A stretch of 7,381 bases of DNA from Corynebacterium sp. (GCF_022712275.1 NZ_JALAGU010000007.1:1-7381), one strand, 5' to 3'. Positions 1 to 5,842 are shown, counted from the first letter of the stretch. Translations and numbers: made by a program. The notes: generated by a model not told the origin, from the sequence alone.

Positions 1-1
1 C

Positions 2-322
2 ACGTTCCTGCATTCCCAGCCGGCGCAGGCGGTGGCCGCGGCGTTGGGCAAGGCGGGGTGGGAGGTGTCTGATCTGGATTTCCTGGAGATCAATGAGGCT
101 TTCGGTGCGGTGGTGGTGCAGTCGCTGCGGGATCTGGATTATCCGTTGGAGCGGACGAATATTCACGGTGGTGGTATTGCGTTGGGTCATCCGATCGGTT
201 GCTCGGGTGCGCGTCTGGTGGTGACGGCTGCCCTTGAGCTGAACCGTCGTGGTGGTGGTAGGGCTGCCGTGTCGCTGTGCGGGGGCGGTGGTCAGGGTGA
301 TGCGTTGATCCTCTGGCGCTGA
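2..322 (+). CDS. Thiolase (acetyl-CoA acetyltransferase family), C-terminal part, 5' end outside window
   Basis: This is the C-terminal 106 codons of a thiolase. The reading frame is open from base 2 and the gene starts upstream of the window, so the ATG at 32 is internal. Thiolases join or cleave acyl-CoA units, acting in beta-oxidation or in making acetoacetyl-CoA. Three family signatures are visible: the NEAF motif (here NEAFG), the NIHGGGIALGHPIG block with its active-site His, and the C-terminal catalytic Cys loop LCGGGGQGD. The nucleophilic N-terminal Cys lies outside. The direction of the reaction and the substrate chain length cannot be told from this part. Codon use (many GAT, TTG, GCG and GGT) differs from the GAC/CTC/ATC-rich genes further right. 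The gene ends TGA at 320-322, 43 bp from the convergent baeRF3 gene, with no clear terminator between. Confidence 0.93.
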   Translation, partial: TFLHSQPAQAVAAALGKAGWEVSDLDFLEINEAFGAVVVQSLRDLDYPLERTNIHGGGIALGHPIGCSGARLVVTAALELNRRGGGRAAVSLCGGGGQGDALILWR

Positions 323-365
323 TCCTGATGTGGCACCGGGAGGAGGGGAGCAGGGGTCAGGGGGA

Positions 366-1448
366 TCAGTGCCGGTAGGTGGCGATGACTCCGTCGCCGC
401 CCTCTCCGGAGCTGAGGGTGCGCACATTGCCGCCCTTCGCCAGCGTGCCGGCCAACGCACGGTCGGCGAACGCGGCGTCGCTGACCGATCCGGGATCGCG
501 GGGCAGGTAGAGCGTGTCCACCCGCCCTTCGTCAGCCGCGCAGACGATCTCAGCCAGGGTGGTCGATCCGCGTCCGGCGCTGACTTCGGTCAGCGCCTTG
601 TCCCGGAGGGCGGGCTCAGCGGCATCGCGTCGGGCGGTGATGATGCGCCAGGCTGCGGACCGCAGGTCACCGGACGTGCTGTGCTCCGGGTTGCCTGGGA
701 TGACCTCGTCGACGACCGCCGGGTAGCCGCACACCTTCCGGAACACGGGGAGGTGCTCCTCGACCGAGGCGAGAACCAACGGCTGGGACCGGGCAGTACC
801 GAGTTCCCTTTCGATGCCCTGTCCGACCTCCCGGAGAAACTCCTCGGTGAGCATCCCGGAGTTGTCGGCCGCACCACCGTGGCCGTGGAAGGCGACCGAG
901 TCCCGACCGGTACTCCGGCCCTGGATCTGCCGCTCCGGTATGTCCTCGATCACGTCGTCGTAGCTCGCCGGGATGGAACCCAGTGGCAGCTCCTGGATGC
1001 TGTTGCGGGTCGCATCGAACAGCCGGACACTGTTTTTGGCCAGAGCGAGGATGTAACAGTTCCCGGAGCCTTCGATCATCGGGGTGAGAGGGAGCAGGTG
1101 GAAGGACAACCCGACTGTGGCGGATTCGGCGACCTCCACCGGGATCCGGATGATGCGGTGGAAGCCGCGGGACGCGAAGACGGCGAGTCCGCGACTCTGC
1201 TCCCGCCAGAAGAGCGGATCCTCAACCTCGGCACGCACCGGATCAAGGATGGATGCATCAGTGCCCAGGCTGCCAGCCGCCTGCTTGACCAGGGCGTTGA
1301 AGGTGCGCCGGACGAGGTCTGAATCTGCGCCGGTGGGATCGGAGGGTAGGTAGAGGGTGACTTTCGGCCCGTCGGTGGTGTCGGCGGCGAGGATCTCGGA
1401 GAGATCGAGGGAATCGACGGTACCCTGCGGATTCCTGGCGGTACTCAT
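366..1448 (-). CDS. baeRF family 3 protein (bacterial eRF1-like, Balon-related ribosome-associated factor)
   Basis: This 360-aa soluble protein resembles the bacterial archaeo-eukaryotic release factor family 3 (baeRF3). Features that fit, from memory of the family, are an N-terminal VTLYLP strand (about residues 30-35), DPLFWREQSRGLAVF (77-91), a central strand CYILALAKNSVRLFDATR (131-148), the PERQIQ segment followed by a glycine-rich FHGHGG loop (187-192), QPLVLASVEEHLPVFRKV (222-239) and the ending GVIATYRH. Balon, a member of this superfamily, occupies the ribosomal A site of dormant ribosomes. Whether this protein hibernates, rescues or does something else to ribosomes is inference. The start at 1448 is chosen because AAGGAG lies 8 bases before it and a promoter lies at 1498-1526. 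An in-frame ATG at 1520 would add 24 unlikely residues and sits upstream of the predicted -10. It is the last gene of the minus-strand block. Confidence 0.82.
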   Translation of the reverse strand: MSTARNPQGTVDSLDLSEILAADTTDGPKVTLYLPSDPTGADSDLVRRTFNALVKQAAGSLGTDASILDPVRAEVEDPLFWREQSRGLAVFASRGFHRIIRIPVEVAESATVGLSFHLLPLTPMIEGSGNCYILALAKNSVRLFDATRNSIQELPLGSIPASYDDVIEDIPERQIQGRSTGRDSVAFHGHGGAADNSGMLTEEFLREVGQGIERELGTARSQPLVLASVEEHLPVFRKVCGYPAVVDEVIPGNPEHSTSGDLRSAAWRIITARRDAAEPALRDKALTEVSAGRGSTTLAEIVCAADEGRVDTLYLPRDPGSVSDAAFADRALAGTLAKGGNVRTLSSGEGGDGVIATYRH

Positions 1449-1497
1449 GGTGCTCACTCCTTGTGGCGGGATGTGGTGGGATCCTGTCGTACCTCCC

Positions 1498-1526
1498 ACC
1501 GTAGAGTGATTCCTGTTCACCGTCAG
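1498..1526 (-). promoter_or_regulatory. Candidate promoter of the baeRF3 gene
   Basis: On the minus strand CTGACG (1526-1521; 4 of 6 to TTGACA) is followed after exactly 17 bases by TACGGT (1503-1498), which fits the loose corynebacterial TANNNT -10. Transcription would begin near 1491, giving a leader of about 43 bases to the ATG at 1448. The site lies just after the TM2 gene stop, so the baeRF3 gene can be expressed separately from the genes before it. Inspection only. Confidence 0.45.
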
Positions 1527-1534
1527 TACTGCCT

Positions 1535-1554
1535 CCGGACGGGGTGGGTTCCGG
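1535..1554 (-). terminator. Weak hairpin after the TM2 gene
   Basis: CCGGA and TCCGG form a 5-bp stem with a 10-base loop directly after the TM2 gene stop codon at 1555. There is no U-tract. It might slow or stop transcription from the TM2 gene, but the stem is short and could be chance in such GC-rich DNA. Confidence 0.2.
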
Positions 1555-2046
1555 TCAGCTGGTCAGCGGGACACCGTTGGCGTCCGTGCGGTACTGACCG
1601 CCTTCGGCGAGGATCATGATGAACTCGACGAAGGCCCAGATGCCGACGGCGAAGATGAACACGAACCCGATGAGCAGAATCGCGGTGACATAACCGAAGA
1701 TCGTCAGCCCGGGCTGCGTCCACGCCTTCGACTTGTATCCGAGGTAGAAGTTGTGGACGCCCAGGGAACCGAGGAAGAAGGCCAGCAGTGCGGCGGCGAT
1801 TCTCGACTTGGGGGCGTAGTTCACCGGGTAGCCCGGCTGGCCGTAGGCCATCATCGCGTTCGGCTGGTAACCGGGCTGCTGGTACCCCGGGTAGCCCTGT
1901 GCGGAGGGCTCAGCGTAGGGCTGCTGCTCCTGGTAGGGGTCCTGGGGCTGGTACGGCTGCTGGTCGCCGTTGGCGAAGGGGTTGGGACACGGGGAGCTCC
2001 TCGAGGACAACTGGGGTTCAGATACCGGGAAGCCCGGTTCACGCAC
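1555..2046 (-). CDS. TM2-domain membrane protein with Q/P/Y-rich N-terminus; probable frameshift near the start
   Basis: The C-terminal half is a TM2 domain: the basic KSR start (about residues 80-82), a first helix AAALLAFFLGSLGVHNFYLGY, a short turn, and a second membrane stretch GYVTAILLIGFVFIFAVGIWAFVEFIMIL, ending near the C-terminus. The TM2 family's cellular role is poorly defined. The segment before it (about residues 25-75) is low-complexity, rich in Gln, Pro, Tyr and Gly (QQPYQPQDPYQEQQPY). The open frame can only start at GTG 2046, which has no good Shine-Dalgarno sequence and adds an atypical stretch (MREPGFPVSEPQ). A much better start, GTG at 1990 with GAGGAG 6 bases upstream, is out of frame by one base. 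Removing one C from the run at 1984-1986 would give MSNPFANGDQQPYQ, a start like the NPF/NPY starts of the two RDD proteins nearby. I therefore suspect a one-base sequence error or a real frameshift; the domain assignment is firm. Confidence 0.8.
   Translation of the reverse strand: MREPGFPVSEPQLSSRSSPCPNPFANGDQQPYQPQDPYQEQQPYAEPSAQGYPGYQQPGYQPNAMMAYGQPGYPVNYAPKSRIAAALLAFFLGSLGVHNFYLGYKSKAWTQPGLTIFGYVTAILLIGFVFIFAVGIWAFVEFIMILAEGGQYRTDANGVPLTS
1988..2002 (-). promoter_or_regulatory. Strong Shine-Dalgarno and GTG start, out of frame with the TM2 ORF
   Basis: GAGGAG (2002-1997) is followed after 6 bases by GTG (1990-1988) and TCC. This is the best ribosome binding site near the TM2 gene, yet its frame is shifted by one base from the domain-coding frame. 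It decides where translation most probably begins and is the main evidence for an indel in the CCC run at 1984-1986. Confidence 0.6.
2024..2038 (-). terminator. Perfect short hairpin after the AEC transporter gene
   Basis: ACCGGG and CCCGGT form a perfect 6-bp stem with a 3-base loop, 28 bases after the AEC gene stop. No U-tract follows on the minus strand, so it may act as a weak terminator or RNA-stabilising hairpin between the AEC and TM2 genes. If the GTG at 2046 were the true TM2 start, the hairpin would lie inside that coding region. That again favours the start near 1990. Confidence 0.3.
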
Positions 2047-2065
2047 CCTGACCTATCAGTTGTTG

Positions 2066-3043
2066 TCAGCCCAGAAGTAGGGCGATGACAGCAATCGACG
2101 GAATCGACAGCAGGGTGCTCACCACGCCGGTGTCCCGGGCAAGTACCGTGTTCGTCCCGAACCGTTGTGAGTAGGTGAAGACGTTCTGTGCGGTGGGCAG
2201 GGCGGCGACGACCACGAAGGCCAGCAGCGCGGCCCCGGAGGCATTGAAGAGCAGCCGCGCCAGGGCATAGGCGATGAGCGGGTGGACGACTGTCTTCACC
2301 ACAGCAGCCGCCCACACACTGCGCTTCGGGCTGGTCGATCCGAGCACGCGCACCTGAGCCATCGACATACCGAAGGCGATGAGGGCGACCGGCACGGCGG
2401 CCCCCGCGAGAGTGGCGACCGGCTCGGCGATGAGCTCGGGCAGTGTCCAGTCTGCGGTGGTGCGCAACGTGGCGAGGATGATGCCTGCGACGGCGGCGAT
2501 GATCAGCGGGTTACGCACAATTCCGACCACCAGCTCGCGGACCAGTGGGCCGATGCCTCGGTGTGAGGCGGCACTGCCGTCCTCGAGCCGGGCCTGACGC
2601 CGGGTGGAGACGTCGAGCAGCAGCACGACCGCGGGACCGTAGACCGCGGTCTGGAAGATGATGACCGGCAGAGATGCCGTGGGGTCACCGAGGACGTGGG
2701 TGACCAGGGGAACGCCGAGATTGGACCCGTTGCAGTAGGAACAGGCCAGCAGCGTCACGAGACTGTCCGGGACGTTGCGCCCGGCGAGATGCCGGAACCC
2801 GAGGAATCCGACGAGGCCGGCCAGGACGGAACTCAGGACCACCACGGCGAGGTTCTCACCGAAGACGTCCCCCAGGTCAGCCTGGGAGAGGAAGTTGATG
2901 AGCAGTGCCGGCGTCGCGATCCAGAACACGAACATGTTCAGGGTGTAGACGGCCCGTGGCCCGAGCAGATCCCGGCATCCGACCAGGAATCCCAGGGCGA
3001 TGACGATGACCACCACGAGGAATCCACTGAGCACGTCGAGCAT
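2066..3043 (-). CDS. AEC-family transporter (auxin efflux carrier / malate permease-like)
   Basis: This 325-aa integral membrane protein has about ten hydrophobic segments in the two-half arrangement of the AEC family. Signatures include the early FWIATPALLINFLSQ helix (about 40-54), CNGSNLGVPL (104-113), which matches the family's NxxNxGxPL crossover motif, the second-half AVPVALIAFGMSM (215-227), and AALPTAQNVFTYSQRFG (280-296), which matches the family's PxAxNxFxxAxxYG pattern. Bacterial AEC members export or exchange small organic anions such as malate or malonate; the substrate here is unknown. Length is typical. The middle loop (about 145-170) is hydrophilic and charged. The ATG at 3043 has GGAG only 2 bases before it, closer than usual. 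It starts 45 bases after the second RDD gene and may be read through from that operon. Confidence 0.88.
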   Translation of the reverse strand: MLDVLSGFLVVVIVIALGFLVGCRDLLGPRAVYTLNMFVFWIATPALLINFLSQADLGDVFGENLAVVVLSSVLAGLVGFLGFRHLAGRNVPDSLVTLLACSYCNGSNLGVPLVTHVLGDPTASLPVIIFQTAVYGPAVVLLLDVSTRRQARLEDGSAASHRGIGPLVRELVVGIVRNPLIIAAVAGIILATLRTTADWTLPELIAEPVATLAGAAVPVALIAFGMSMAQVRVLGSTSPKRSVWAAAVVKTVVHPLIAYALARLLFNASGAALLAFVVVAALPTAQNVFTYSQRFGTNTVLARDTGVVSTLLSIPSIAVIALLLG

Positions 3044-3088
3044 CGCTCCATTAGACCACGCGCGGTGGGACCCGCCTCAGGTCGGGGA

Positions 3089-3706
3089 TCAGAACGTGGG
3101 GCGGGTGCTCACCACGTAGGTCCTGCCCCAGTGGTCCGTGAAGGACTGCCGGTACGGGTCCCTGGAGATGGTCACACCGAGGGCGGCAGGGATGCCGACA
3201 TTCGCCACCCAGCCGACGACGGGGATGAAACTCAGCACCGCGCTGATGAGGTACCAGCTGTTGCGCAGGAAGGACGCCTGGGCGGTCGGGAGCTGACCGT
3301 CGACATCGACGACCTTCATTTTCAACGCCATCTTGCCGACTGTCTGGCCCCTCCAGGTCTCCATGCAGATCCGGTAGGCCATCCAGATGATGATGCTGAG
3401 GATGCTGATGAGGTAGAAACCGCCCATGTTGAGGTCGGGGGCGTCACCGTTGCCGTCCCACTGGTCGAGGTCGTCGATCCAGGCGCTGACGTCGTCCCAG
3501 ACCACGAAGAGCATGACGACAGCCATGGCGACACCGACCACCAGCAGGTCGATGACGTAGGCGCCCAGGCGGGCACCGGCCCCCGGGTAGGGGGAGACCA
3601 GGGGATACCCGGCCGACGGGAATCCGCCCTGGGGCTTGCCACTCTGCGGGACACCGTCCCGGGTGTATGGATTCCGGTTGTCGTCGGGACCGTAGGAGTT
3701 GCTCAT
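3089..3706 (-). CDS. RDD-family membrane protein (second of tandem pair)
   Basis: This 205-aa RDD-family protein has a polar N-terminus of about 40 residues rich in Gly, Pro, Asn and Tyr. The YPGAGARLGAYVID signature follows, with conserved Arg46 and Asp53 at the edge of the first membrane helix (about 49-70). A second helix spans about 95-112. The conserved loop RGQTVGKMALKMKVVDVDG (119-137) comes next, then a third hydrophobic region (about 151-179) and the ending DHWGRTYVV. RDD proteins are small three-helix membrane proteins with mostly unknown roles; some have been linked to ion or osmolyte tolerance. The start at 3706 is chosen over an upstream in-frame extension to 3814 because the extension overlaps the preceding gene and has no family similarity. 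The AGAGAG before the ATG is a weak ribosome binding site. The gap to the upstream RDD gene is 16 bases, so the two are almost certainly cotranscribed. Confidence 0.9.
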   Translation of the reverse strand: MSNSYGPDDNRNPYTRDGVPQSGKPQGGFPSAGYPLVSPYPGAGARLGAYVIDLLVVGVAMAVVMLFVVWDDVSAWIDDLDQWDGNGDAPDLNMGGFYLISILSIIIWMAYRICMETWRGQTVGKMALKMKVVDVDGQLPTAQASFLRNSWYLISAVLSFIPVVGWVANVGIPAALGVTISRDPYRQSFTDHWGRTYVVSTRPTF

Positions 3707-3722
3707 GGGTGCGCTCTCTCTG

Positions 3723-4403
3723 TCAGGCGTTGACCACGTAGGCCTTCGACCACTGGTCGAAGGTGTGCTGACGGAAGGGGTTACGGGCGATGGTGAACCC
3801 GAGCACCGCCACAAGGATCACAGCGACGATCTGTCCGATGGACCCGACGAACATTCCGAGCAGGAAAACGGCGATGTACCAGGAGTTTCGCTTGAAGGAC
3901 GCCCCGGCGGTCAGCAGCTTGCCGTCAGCGTCCACCACCTTGATCTTCAGCGCCATCTTGCCGAGGGTCTGCCCCTTGCGCACCTCCAGGATGACCCGGT
4001 AGGCGAACCAGATCACGAGCGTGATGACGCTGGCGATGAGGAGGTTGCCCGCGTCCATGACCGGGGCGGAGTCGGGCTCTCCGGCGTCCTGCCAGGCCTG
4101 GAACTCGTCGGAGTAGTCCGAGATGTCGCTGCCGGCGATGGTCATGATGAGCACCATGCCGATGATGCCGATGAGGATGTTGTCGATGACCAGGGCGCCA
4201 AGTCGCTTCCCTGCTCCGGGGTAGGCGTCCTGGCCCGTGGCGCCGGTGAGCGGAGCGCCGCTGTCCGGCGCGTCCCCGCCGGTGTAAGCATTGTAGGAGG
4301 GGAGGGAACCCTCGCCGCCGGTGGCGTCACCGGCGCGGTCGGCGTCCTCCCGGCTGCGGTCATCACTGAACGGATTCTCGGGGGTACCGGAGGGGGTTGA
4401 CAT
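3723..4403 (-). CDS. RDD-family membrane protein (first of tandem pair)
   Basis: This 226-aa RDD-family protein is the paralogue of the gene that follows it. Its first 60 residues are hydrophilic, acidic and Gly-rich, and start MSTPSGTPENPFSDD. The YPGAGKRLGALVIDN signature places conserved Arg67 and Asp74 at the first membrane helix (about 70-91). A second helix lies at about 117-138, then the loop RKGQTLGKMALKIKVVDADG (142-161), and a third long hydrophobic stretch at about 176-203. It ends with DQWSKAYVV. The two RDD proteins match in the YPGAG block, the GQT.GKMALK block, the RNSWY segment and the C-terminal tail, which indicates tandem duplication. AAGGGA before the ATG at 4403 serves as ribosome binding site. 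It is the first gene of the minus-strand block. I found no convincing promoter between it and the hairpin at 4464-4502. Confidence 0.9.
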   Translation of the reverse strand: MSTPSGTPENPFSDDRSREDADRAGDATGGEGSLPSYNAYTGGDAPDSGAPLTGATGQDAYPGAGKRLGALVIDNILIGIIGMVLIMTIAGSDISDYSDEFQAWQDAGEPDSAPVMDAGNLLIASVITLVIWFAYRVILEVRKGQTLGKMALKIKVVDADGKLLTAGASFKRNSWYIAVFLLGMFVGSIGQIVAVILVAVLGFTIARNPFRQHTFDQWSKAYVVNA

Positions 4404-4463
4404 GAGGCGTCCCTTTCATCGGGGGCAGGATGAAACTACCCCACCACGGTACCCGACATACGA

Positions 4464-4502
4464 CTGAACCCCGCTCCGGGGGACAACCGGGGCGGGGTTC
4501 AG
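4464..4502 (-). terminator. Long GC-rich hairpin, probable terminator of the rpmB-rpmG-rpsN-rpsR operon
   Basis: CTGAACCCCGCTCCGG (4464-4479) pairs with CCGGGGCGGGGTTCAG (4487-4502) over 16 positions, with a single G-T type mismatch and a 7-base loop. It is the strongest inverted repeat in the window and separates the ribosomal operon from the RDD genes. No good U-tract follows on either strand, so the mode of termination is uncertain, but its place between operons supports that role. Confidence 0.65.
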
Positions 4503-4528
4503 GTGTCTGTGTAAACGCTCTTCGGGAG

Positions 4529-4560
4529 AGCAGTAGTCCGTGTCACCGGACTACGGTGCT
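4529..4560 (-). terminator. First hairpin downstream of rpsR
   Basis: GTAGTCCG (4533-4540) and CGGACTAC (4547-4554) form a perfect 8-bp stem with a 6-base loop. AGCA (4529-4532) and TGCT (4557-4560) can extend it past a 2-base bulge. It begins 15 bases after the rpsR stop and precedes the longer hairpin at 4464-4502. Together they look like a two-step 3' end: a processing or stability hairpin and then a terminator. No U-tract is present. Confidence 0.5.
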
Positions 4561-4574
4561 GAAGTCAGCAGGGA

Positions 4575-4823
4575 TCAGCGGCTGTGGAACGGCAGGAGAG
4601 CCATCTCACGGGCGTTCTTGACCGCGGTGGCGACCTGACGCTGCTGCTGCGGGGTGAGGCCGGTGACGCGGCGGCCGCGGATCTTGCCACGGTCGGAGAT
4701 GAACTTACGCAGCAGGGCGTAGTCCTTGTAGTCGACGGTCTCGATACCCTCTGCCTTGAGCGGGTTCTTCTTCGGGCGGCGGGACTGCTCGATCCGCGCC
4801 TTCTTGTGATTGGTGCGCTTCAT
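4575..4823 (-). CDS. rpsR: 30S ribosomal protein S18 (zinc-free type)
   Basis: This 82-aa protein is S18 of the small subunit, which sits on the platform next to S6. The family blocks are present: VDYKDYALLRKFISDRGKIRGRRVTGLTP in the centre, the QQRQVATAVKNAREMALLPF helix, and a basic N-terminus. There is no cysteine at all, so it is the C-minus form that needs no zinc. A good AAAGGGGAG lies in the 15-base gap after rpsN. It is the last gene of the four-gene minus-strand operon. In mycobacteria the similar rpmB-rpmG-rpsN-rpsR cassette is the zinc-starvation set under Zur (FurB); no such operator is evident here. Confidence 0.97.
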   Translation of the reverse strand: MKRTNHKKARIEQSRRPKKNPLKAEGIETVDYKDYALLRKFISDRGKIRGRRVTGLTPQQQRQVATAVKNAREMALLPFHSR

Positions 4824-4838
4824 TGTGTGAGCTCCCCT

Positions 4839-5144
4839 TTACCAGCTGGACTTACGGACGCCCGGAAGCTCACCGCGGTGAGCCATCTCGCGGACGCGGA
4901 CGCGGGACAGGCCGAACTTGCGGAGGTAACCGCGGGGACGGCCGTCGGCGGCGTCGCGGTTACGGACGCGGACCGGAGAGGCGTCGCGCGGCTGGCGGTT
5001 CAGCTCGAACTGCGCATCCGCACGCTCCTGCTCGGAGGAGTTCGGGTTCTTGATGATCGCCTTGAGCTCGGTACGACGCTCGGCGAAACGGGCGACGATC
5101 TCCTTGCGCTGCTCGTTCTTCGCGATCTTGGACTTCTTCGCCAT
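4839..5144 (-). CDS. rpsN: 30S ribosomal protein S14 (long, zinc-free type)
   Basis: This 101-aa S14 is of the long E. coli-like type, which helps assemble the head of the 30S subunit. It starts MAKKSKIAKNEQR and contains ELKAIIKN, the RDASPVRVRNR segment, and the strongly conserved GRPRGYLRKFGLSRVRVREMAHRGELPG near the C-terminus. The short zinc-binding S14 form has two CxxC pairs; none is present here, so the protein does not need zinc. It begins 3 bases after the rpmG stop codon, which points to translational coupling, and is followed by rpsR after 15 bases. Confidence 0.97.
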   Translation of the reverse strand: MAKKSKIAKNEQRKEIVARFAERRTELKAIIKNPNSSEQERADAQFELNRQPRDASPVRVRNRDAADGRPRGYLRKFGLSRVRVREMAHRGELPGVRKSSW

Positions 5145-5147
5145 AGG

Positions 5148-5312
5148 TTAACGCTCCTCGCGGAACTCGACGTGCTTGCGAGCGATCGGATCGAACTTCT
5201 TGAGGCTGATCCGGTCCGGGTTGTTCCGCTTGTTCTTGCGGGTCACGTAGGTGTAACCGGTGCCCGCGGTGGACTTCAGCTTGATGATGGGGCGGATATC
5301 GTTACGTGCCAT
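5148..5312 (-). CDS. rpmG: 50S ribosomal protein L33 (zinc-free type)
   Basis: This 54-aa L33 lies near the E site of the large subunit. The protein starts MARNDIRPIIKLKSTAGTG, carries the YVTRKNKRNNPDR block and ends with KKFDPIARKHVEFREER. The usual CxxC pairs of zinc-binding L33 are absent and there is no cysteine. Its ATG (5312-5310) shares one base with the rpmB stop (TAATG), so the two are translationally coupled. It ends 3 bases before rpsN. Confidence 0.96.
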   Translation of the reverse strand: MARNDIRPIIKLKSTAGTGYTYVTRKNKRNNPDRISLKKFDPIARKHVEFREER

Positions 5313-5548
5313 TAGATCTTCTCCCCACGAGCGCGGATCTTGGCGACGACAGACTCGATGCCGTCCCGGTCGATGGTCTTGAGGCCCTTGGTGGAGACGT
5401 TCAGGGTGATCGTCCGTCCCTCAGAGGGCAGGTAGAACGAACGACGCTGGATGTTCGGGTTCCAGCGACGGTTCGTGCGGCGGTGCGAGTGCGAGACGGA
5501 CTTGCCGAACCCCGGCTTCCGACCCGTGACCTGGCAAAATGCCGACAT
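5312..5548 (-). CDS. rpmB: 50S ribosomal protein L28 (zinc-free type)
   Basis: This 78-aa L28, a late-assembly protein of the large subunit, shows the family start MSAFCQVTGRKPGFGKSVSH. It continues with RRTNRRWNPNIQ, FYLPSEGRTITLNVSTKGLK and the ending DRDGIESVVAKIRARGEKI. It holds only one cysteine (residue 5) and no CxxC pairs, so it is the zinc-independent form and is closely like mycobacterial RpmB2. It is the first gene of the operon. The ATG at 5548 has a strong AAGGAG (5563-5558) 9 bases upstream. In-frame extension to 5614 is possible but unsupported. A hairpin at 5565-5587 sits just upstream of the ribosome binding site. Confidence 0.97.
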   Translation of the reverse strand: MSAFCQVTGRKPGFGKSVSHSHRRTNRRWNPNIQRRSFYLPSEGRTITLNVSTKGLKTIDRDGIESVVAKIRARGEKI

Positions 5549-5564
5549 GGGTATTTTCTCCTTC

Positions 5565-5587
5565 CGCCCGCTCGTCCGGTCCGGGCG
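5565..5587 (-). promoter_or_regulatory. Hairpin in the rpmB leader next to the ribosome binding site
   Basis: CGCCCG and CGGGCG form a 6-bp all-GC stem with an 11-base loop. On the rpmB transcript the hairpin ends one base before the GAAGGAG ribosome binding site. A further small pairing (CCCG with CGGG around 5608-5622) lies upstream. A structured leader here could allow control of the operon at the level of translation; I know of no described class that it matches. Confidence 0.35.
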
Positions 5588-5698
5588 CCGCACCGACATA
5601 AGACGTGCCCGCAACTAGACGGGAAGCAGGCGTGCCGGGGCGCTGTGTGGACATGGTCGATCGGGCGATGACGTTTACTTAGACAACAGCGAGGCGAA

Positions 5699-5728
5699 AC
5701 TCTACCTCATCGCGCGCTGCAGACCTAA
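5699..5728 (-). promoter_or_regulatory. Candidate promoter of the rpmB-rpmG-rpsN-rpsR operon
   Basis: On the minus strand TTAGGT (5728-5723) is followed after 18 bases by TAGAGT (5704-5699; 4 of 6 to TATAAT). The leader to rpmB would be about 145 bases. The -35 match is poor. I see no AT-rich Zur-like palindrome overlapping it. Confidence 0.3.
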
Positions 5729-5804
5729 TCCCTGCTGCGGTCGACCTTTGCGGGCCCCGCTCAGGCTCCGTGATACACGTACGCCGGCGGCGGGAGAGCC
5801 GGGA

Positions 5805-5835
5805 TTTCACGGATCGGGGTCGTGCGGGTTATGGT
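5805..5835 (+). promoter_or_regulatory. Candidate promoter of rpmE2-rpmF
   Basis: TTTCAC (5805-5810) and TATGGT (5830-5835; 4 of 6 to TATAAT) are 19 bases apart. Transcription would start near 5842, right at the base of the first leader stem-loop, which supports the choice. An alternative is TAGACA (5680-5685, 5 of 6 to TTGACA) with a poor -10 TACCTC 17 bases on, which would give a much longer leader. Confidence 0.4.
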
Positions 5836-5842
5836 GGATCGT

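Noticed and set aside
330..1322. Long plus-strand open frame of 330 codons opposite the baeRF3 gene
   Set aside because: It is the antisense shadow of a clearly recognisable gene, caused by high GC at third positions. Its translation is rich in Gly, Arg and Asp with no domain pattern.
2696..3733. Plus-strand open frame of 345 codons across the AEC and RDD genes
   Set aside because: It spans the ends of two real genes on the other strand and translates to a highly charged, His/Asp/Glu-rich sequence typical of antisense frames.
3707..3814. In-frame upstream extension of the second RDD protein
   Set aside because: It overlaps the 3' end of the first RDD gene and reads as a shadow frame; the ATG at 3706 fits the family and leaves a 16-base gap.
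4584..5315. Plus-strand open frame of 243 codons over rpsR-rpsN-rpmG
   Set aside because: It lies antisense to three certain ribosomal protein genes; the Leu/Asp-rich translation has no family features.
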